Part shown: one piece after another, positions 22,184-26,061 of the stretch
Layout of the letters: every line of letters begins with the position of its first letter
Numbering within the stretch: position 1 is the first letter of the stretch
DNA from: Bacillota bacterium
GTDB lineage: Bacteria; Bacillota; Clostridia; Lachnospirales; Lachnospiraceae
NCBI GenBank assembly: GCA_023419655.1
Contig: JAEZXP010000178.1
Location: 1 to 26,061, forward strand
Direction: 5' to 3'
DNA: 26,061 nucleotides
Made by a program: the position numbers and the translations under genes
The notes under the pieces: generated by a model
Databases searched by the model: none
The model's input: only the letters and a program-made list of their open reading frames with translations
Told to the model about the DNA's origin: nothing

Positions 22184-23367
22184 AAATGAAGGATTTTAAC
22201 ATGGATGAACTGCTCAGGCACTCTCTTACCCAGCCGGATGGACCCAGCGATGAATTAAATCAATCAATCAAAAACAGAATAGAGAAGGAGCATGTCATCA
22301 TGAATAAAAATATCAGAAAGCTTATACCTATCCCTTTACTGGTTGTCTTTTTAACGCTATTTATGTCACTTGCCGCATTTGCAGCGTGGTCTTTACTAAC
22401 GCCTAAGGATGTTGTAGAGAAATATAATGATAATGGTCTTGCTGCCGCTTTCCAGAGTAAGGATGCCGTGGAAATCAACGAGACCATCCTGTCAGGCGGA
22501 TATAAAATTACATTTCTAGGAGTTGTTTCCGGTGAGGGGCTGAGTGATTTTAAAGGCAGCGCGCATGAAATCAATCCGAGCAGAACCTATGCCGTTGTTG
22601 CCATTGCTAAGGAAGATGGCTCTCCGATGCCAGCTACCAGTGACCCGGCATATGCCGATAAAAGATTCTTTGTATCTCCACTTATCAAAGGTGAACAGCC
22701 CTGGTTATGCAACATTGCCACAATGAAGGGCAGTTATACGGAGACTGTTGCAGACGGAATCATGTATCGCCTTCTTGAATGTGATGATATAGAAATCTTT
22801 GCTGACAGAGGACTTTATCTTTGTGTAAGTGACACAACCTTTTATAGCGTCGAGGCTTTTAATTATGATAATGAAACCGGAGAGCTCAGTCCCAATCCGA
22901 AATTTAACGGGGTAAATGCTCTGTTTGACCTGCCGCTTGATATTTCAAAGGCGGACCCGGAGAAAGCAGAAAAATATCTTCAGGAAATGTATTCCGAAGA
23001 TGATGATTCCTCTGATGCAGAAGAAAGCAGTGAAGATATTATCTCTGACGGGGAGGATGCACAAGAAGGTCCTAAAGATGTCCTTTATGATGATGAAGAT
23101 ATAGAGGCATTAATGGAATCTGCCGTCCTGATTCCCGAATCTGTTAAGGAAGTATCCTATACCGAAACCGGTTCGATGGTTTATGAATTCGAGGGCAAAA
23201 AATTAGTATGTGATGTACAATGGATATTCCCCGAAGGTACAACGGGGCCATCCCAAGCCGTGGGCGGTATATCCGAAAATGACAGTACCATCTCTATCAA
23301 CTGCTTTAACATGGATGAGAAGGGTGTCATTACCGGGATGATTTATAAAGTAACCAAGGAGCAATAA
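22180..23367 (+). CDS. Probable membrane-anchored anti-sigma factor with extracytoplasmic domain
   Basis: The 395-residue protein has a cytoplasmic part of about 47 residues (MKMKDFNMDELLRHSLTQPD...), one membrane segment at about 48-70, and a long outer domain. It resembles DUF4179-type partners of clostridial ECF factors; no zinc-binding HxxxCxxC motif is visible. An intensely acidic stretch at about 272-309 (SEDDDSSDAEESSED and similar) separates two outer subdomains. It is coupled to the sigma gene by the ATGA overlap, with its GGAGG inside the sigma gene's end. The partner role is inference from context and topology; the outer domain probably senses an envelope signal that cannot be named. 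Confidence 0.8.
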   Translation: MKMKDFNMDELLRHSLTQPDGPSDELNQSIKNRIEKEHVIMNKNIRKLIPIPLLVVFLTLFMSLAAFAAWSLLTPKDVVEKYNDNGLAAAFQSKDAVEINETILSGGYKITFLGVVSGEGLSDFKGSAHEINPSRTYAVVAIAKEDGSPMPATSDPAYADKRFFVSPLIKGEQPWLCNIATMKGSYTETVADGIMYRLLECDDIEIFADRGLYLCVSDTTFYSVEAFNYDNETGELSPNPKFNGVNALFDLPLDISKADPEKAEKYLQEMYSEDDDSSDAEESSEDIISDGEDAQEGPKDVLYDDEDIEALMESAVLIPESVKEVSYTETGSMVYEFEGKKLVCDVQWIFPEGTTGPSQAVGGISENDSTISINCFNMDEKGVITGMIYKVTKEQ

Positions 23368-23379
23368 GTCTTTAAGATA

Positions 23380-23421
23380 GGGGCAGCCATTGCAAAGTTG
23401 CAACGGCTGCCCCGCTTTTTT
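23380..23421 (+). terminator. Terminator of the ECF sigma operon
   Basis: GGGGCAGCC and GGCTGCCCC form a 9-bp stem extended by a nested TTGCAA/TTGCAA pairing, followed by GCTTTTTT. It begins 13 nt after the stop. On the minus strand the T run is weak, although a leftward gene remnant ends at 23424. Confidence 0.9.
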
Positions 23422-23423
23422 CA

Positions 23424-23821
23424 TTACTTTTTGATGGTTAGTACCCCTGAACAAAACGATTTCTTTTCAAATTTAAGCTCTAATTCCGGCAGTCCTTTCT
23501 TGAATTCATCAAAGACAATATAATATTCCTCATCATCCCATTCATCCTGAGCCTTTATTCTTGCGTGCGCCAGCTCTCCCTGGGTCCGAAAGGCAACATC
23601 TCCAAAGATTACAGCACCATCCGGATTTATATGCTTTATTAAATCATTCATAAATACCTTCTTTTGCTCATCTATCAAATGATGAACCGCATAGGTACTG
23701 ATAATCCAGTCAAAGCGAATATCTTCCAGTGATTTCGGAAGTCCGCCCGCAAAATCATATTGTATCAAGTCGGCCTCCGGCATCTTTTCTCTGGCAATTT
23801 CTATCATTTATTATCCAGCAA
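23424..23821 (-). pseudogene. Class I methyltransferase with its SAM-binding region deleted
   Basis: A good GGGAGG (23829-23834) lies 7 nt before TTG CTG GAT AAT AAA (MLDNK, 23807-23821), the usual beginning of a clostridial class I methyltransferase. A stop follows at once. Directly downstream, in another frame, comes MIEIAREKMPEADLIQYDF and the rest of the methyltransferase core (WIISTYAVHHL, DGAVIFGDVAF) to a normal stop at 23424. The missing piece of roughly 75 residues contains the D-x-G-x-G-x-G SAM loop. A 127-residue product could still start at the ATG at 23807, but it cannot bind SAM in the normal way. Confidence 0.82.
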
Positions 23822-23859
23822 ATTAATTCCTCCCTGAAGCTTATTGTGTTATATACATT

Positions 23860-24024
23860 CTAGCCACATTTATTTCGTATCACATCATAATTTTCTAATA
23901 TAAATTTATAGGATGTATCTAAAAAATCCGCCATACTCTTTCTTTCCTTAAAAAACTTTATAATCGAACAGATATTATTGTATTCTATATTCGATATCTC
24001 CACTTTGATTTTCGGGATATACAT
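23860..24024 (-). CDS. 54-residue hypothetical protein downstream of the ANT(6)-like gene
   Basis: An ORF of 54 codons starts with ATG only 4 nt after the stop of the ANT(6)-like gene, with AAGGG about 10 nt upstream inside that gene's end. The product begins MYIPKIKVEISNIEYNNICS and ends NYDVIRNKCG. Its composition is that of a normal folded protein: alternating charged and hydrophobic residues, likely a short beta strand followed by two helices around FFKERKSMADFLDTSYKF. I do not recognise a family. Coupling to the nucleotidyltransferase gene and the clean stop before the methyltransferase remnant make it a plausible real gene, but a C-terminal fragment of a larger protein is also possible. 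Confidence 0.6.
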   Translation of the reverse strand: MYIPKIKVEISNIEYNNICSIIKFFKERKSMADFLDTSYKFILENYDVIRNKCG

Positions 24025-24028
24025 ATCG

Positions 24029-24904
24029 TTATTCCCTTCCCAGCTTATTCATATTGATTTTTCTCATTTCTAAGAATTCTCTGACCCTTTTTGTCTCTAT
24101 TTCATTGCAGGGAAAATTAAAATGATTTGCCACCATTATTTCCAATTCATTAAAATAATCATACATTAGAAAAAGCTTATCCCAGATATCCTCATACTCA
24201 CCGTTTGGAAATATCCCCTGCACCTGTTTCATTTCATCTGCCGAAAGAAATCGTTTTAAATATTTATTGTAATGCCCGGTTGTTACACGAAAATCATTTT
24301 TGATTCCGATTTTCCAATTCAGCATCTTCATGAACATCTCCATGGTTGGACCATCATAGGCGCATTTTGCATAATAAAATTCTTCTCTGCATAGTCCTTT
24401 TGATATGTACAAGGACAGCCATCTGAATTCATTACATGTATTATAAAATTCCATTTGTGTAGGGGGTTTTATAAAGAAAACCTCTTCATTGTCTACCGGA
24501 GCCAGCTCTGCAAAATTATCCTTATTAAGCAGTATAACCCTGGGTTCGTTATTATCCTTCTCGCCTGCAATATTCCTTATATCGACTAGTGAAAGGTCGA
24601 TTCTGTTACCATCTGCGAATTGTATCAGGTATGCGAATGATTCATGGCTTTCATAATCATAAGGATGCGTATACCAATCATACGGGTACTGAACAATCAA
24701 TATATCTCCAAAATAATTTATCCAGCTTTTATCATTTGTAAATTCACGAACATCGGTTACAAAATAAACAATATCAAAATCACTATACTGGTCATGTACA
24801 GCATTTTTATTCGCTCTGGAGCCATCCATGGCAACAGCCCGGATTCTATCATCCTCTATAGCCTTCTTCATTATTCGGTTCATCATTTCATCTTCATTTC
24901 GCAT
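24029..24904 (-). CDS. ANT(6)-like aminoglycoside 6-adenylyltransferase homologue
   Basis: The 291-residue protein matches the AadE/ANT(6) family in length and order. It begins MRNEDEMMNRIMKKAIEDDR and has the nucleotidyltransferase signature AVAMDGSR at 23-30 followed by DFD at 42-44 (metal-binding Asp pair). FADGNRIDLSLVDI supplies the third acidic residue. The C-terminal helical domain contains NEFRWLSLYISKGLCREEFY. Characterised relatives adenylate streptomycin; activity here is unproven. I chose the ATG at 24904, 7 nt after AAGGAG, over one eight codons upstream. It lies 35 nt after the alpha-toroid-like gene and is followed at once by the 54-residue ORF. Confidence 0.9.
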   Translation of the reverse strand: MRNEDEMMNRIMKKAIEDDRIRAVAMDGSRANKNAVHDQYSDFDIVYFVTDVREFTNDKSWINYFGDILIVQYPYDWYTHPYDYESHESFAYLIQFADGNRIDLSLVDIRNIAGEKDNNEPRVILLNKDNFAELAPVDNEEVFFIKPPTQMEFYNTCNEFRWLSLYISKGLCREEFYYAKCAYDGPTMEMFMKMLNWKIGIKNDFRVTTGHYNKYLKRFLSADEMKQVQGIFPNGEYEDIWDKLFLMYDYFNELEIMVANHFNFPCNEIETKRVREFLEMRKINMNKLGRE

Positions 24905-24939
24905 TGTACGCTCCTTCTTAATCAGCATTTATTGATATC

Positions 24940-25830
24940 CTATTCGTCAACGATTGGTCTGTTCGCGGTAATTAATCCGCTAAGCAGATATGTCAGCCAA
25001 TCCGCCTTTATCCCTCGTTTATCAAATGAAATATACCCGTCAGATTTATATATATAATTAACTTTCCAATACCCTTCCTTTGTCCTCTTGCTGCGGATAT
25101 ACTCGAAGGCGCTTTGACAGTCTTCCCTATGTATATTCCCTGTTCTATTCGCCAGCTCCAAAAGCTCAACAATGTTTAATTGATAGGAAGCCGGAAATGC
25201 CAAATCCAAAATATGGCGATTAATCGGTTCCTTGTTGGATAGTCTTTTGTACAATTCATGTCTCAGAATGTAGTCCATTCCCTTTGAAACAATCGCTAAA
25301 ATCCGTTCATCCTTACTGCCAGTGATTCGGTAATATGCTTCCAATGCTTTCACACTTTTTACTAGACCGATAAAACAGGGCGTCTCTTTTAGACAGCCGC
25401 CGTACCTTTTAATTCCTGCTCCGTGCCACCGTGAAGGTATGTTTCTTTCAAACGGCTGATATTCTTTTATCCATTCCACTGCATTTTTAACGGATACAGT
25501 ATCTGTTCTCCCTAATTTTGAAAATGCCTCAAGAATCATGGCATTGTAGCAGGGCAGCAGGTCCGTTTCCTTTCCTGTTAAGGTAAAGCCATTTTTAGTA
25601 ACCATCAGATTTTCTATATATTCAACAACCCGATTGGTATAGCTTAAGGAAGAGGCAAAAGGAATCTCGGACAAAGCAGTAATCCTCCACACGGCATAGA
25701 GAGGGCTGGGGATGAACTCCTTCGTCAGACAGCGGATTAAATCCGATTTTTCTATAAACGGCTTTGCCCTGTCAATATCCCGGATGTCTCCGTTATCATA
25801 CGCTATTCTTAATTCTAAAGCTGCATCCAT
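24940..25830 (-). CDS. Hypothetical protein with possible terpenoid-cyclase-like alpha toroid
   Basis: The 296-residue protein is almost wholly helical. Recurring segments include LLPCYNAMILEAFSKLGR, CLKETPCFIGLVKSVKALEA and FEYIRSKRTKEGYWKVNYIY, whose G-x-W-type turns resemble the repeat units of prenyltransferase and squalene-cyclase alpha/alpha toroids. No DxDD or other cyclase catalytic motif is present, so it is unlikely to be an active cyclase. No signal peptide or membrane segment is seen. GGGAG lies 7 nt before the ATG. It is the gene immediately before the ANT(6)-like enzyme. The fold assignment is tentative and the function unknown. Confidence 0.65.
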   Translation of the reverse strand: MDAALELRIAYDNGDIRDIDRAKPFIEKSDLIRCLTKEFIPSPLYAVWRITALSEIPFASSLSYTNRVVEYIENLMVTKNGFTLTGKETDLLPCYNAMILEAFSKLGRTDTVSVKNAVEWIKEYQPFERNIPSRWHGAGIKRYGGCLKETPCFIGLVKSVKALEAYYRITGSKDERILAIVSKGMDYILRHELYKRLSNKEPINRHILDLAFPASYQLNIVELLELANRTGNIHREDCQSAFEYIRSKRTKEGYWKVNYIYKSDGYISFDKRGIKADWLTYLLSGLITANRPIVDE

Positions 25831-25870
25831 AATTCTTCTCCCGCAATATGTCTATGGTCTTTTCACTCAG

Positions 25871-26061
25871 TCATTTCGTATATTTCATATAGACAAGATA
25901 ATTTATACCACTTGCTTTGCTATGTTTTTCTTCCACTCTTTTAAATTCTTTAAATCCTAATTTTGTGTATAAATTTACTGCACTAAGGTTGGTGTCCGCT
26001 ACTTCTAAAACATAATTTGAATAAGGCGTCGTTTGAAAAATATGCCTGATAATTGCCGATG
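25871..26061 (-). CDS. GNAT-family acetyltransferase, 5' end cut off by the window
   Basis: The minus strand is open from the window edge to a TGA at 25871. The 63 residues visible include YVLEVADTNLSAVNLYTKLG followed by FKEFKRVEE and the end YLVYMKYTK. This is the C-terminal motif B region of a GNAT (N-x-x-A-x-x-L-Y-x-K-L-G-F). The acetyl-CoA loop lies outside the window. It is upstream of the alpha-toroid-like gene by 40 nt on the same strand. Confidence 0.85.
   Translation of the reverse strand, partial: SAIIRHIFQTTPYSNYVLEVADTNLSAVNLYTKLGFKEFKRVEEKHSKASGINYLVYMKYTK

Overview
The window looks like a chromosomal accessory region of a low-to-moderate-GC Firmicute, most likely a Clostridia member close to Lachnospiraceae. 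The basis is strong AGGAGG-type ribosome binding sites, TTGACA/TATAAT-type promoters, the codon habit, and families typical of that group (DUF3795, DUF6886, chromosomal ANT(6)-like and AAC(6')-like enzymes, an ECF sigma factor with a membrane partner). The genus assignment is inference.

Layout. From 1 to 2590 the leftward strand carries a cut-off membrane protein, rpiA, a TIM-barrel isomerase/endonuclease-like protein and a GNAT. From 2905 to 4670 two rightward NAD(P)-dependent oxidoreductases form an overlapping pair ended by a strong terminator that is probably shared. From 4752 to 21479 nearly everything is leftward and tightly packed. It includes DUF6886, nfo, many GNAT acetyltransferases, a methyltransferase behind a possible translational switch, a GH4 6-phospho-beta-glycosidase with a ROK sugar kinase, an APH-like phosphotransferase, a GyrI-like binding protein, an AAC(6')-like enzyme, membrane proteins, a HAD phosphatase, an Fpg/Nei-like protein, a P-loop kinase-like protein, a zinc-dependent phospholipase-like protein, a Nudix hydrolase, DUF3795 and a peptidase E homologue. 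From 21590 to 23421 a rightward ECF sigma/anti-sigma operon has its own promoter and terminator. From 23424 to the end the genes are leftward again: a deleted methyltransferase, an overlooked 54-residue ORF, an ANT(6)-like nucleotidyltransferase, an alpha-toroid-like protein and a cut-off GNAT.

How it works together. Most genes are single small enzymes that modify, hydrolyse or bind small molecules, so the region reads as a detoxification/resistance-like gene bank rather than one pathway. Ten GNAT loci (one broken, one cut off) and homologues of all three aminoglycoside-modifying enzyme classes lie within 26 kb. The clear metabolic unit is the ROK kinase plus GH4 enzyme, which would phosphorylate and then hydrolyse beta-glucosides.

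Gene decay is common: a GNAT, a histidine phosphatase, a MerR regulator (promoter with the diagnostic 19-bp spacer still intact) and a methyltransferase are all broken. The most unusual non-coding signals are two copies of a modular three-hairpin intercistronic repeat, in which a 21-bp module varies in copy number, and a set of mutually exclusive GGAGG/CCTCC pairings in front of the methyltransferase at 7427-8224.
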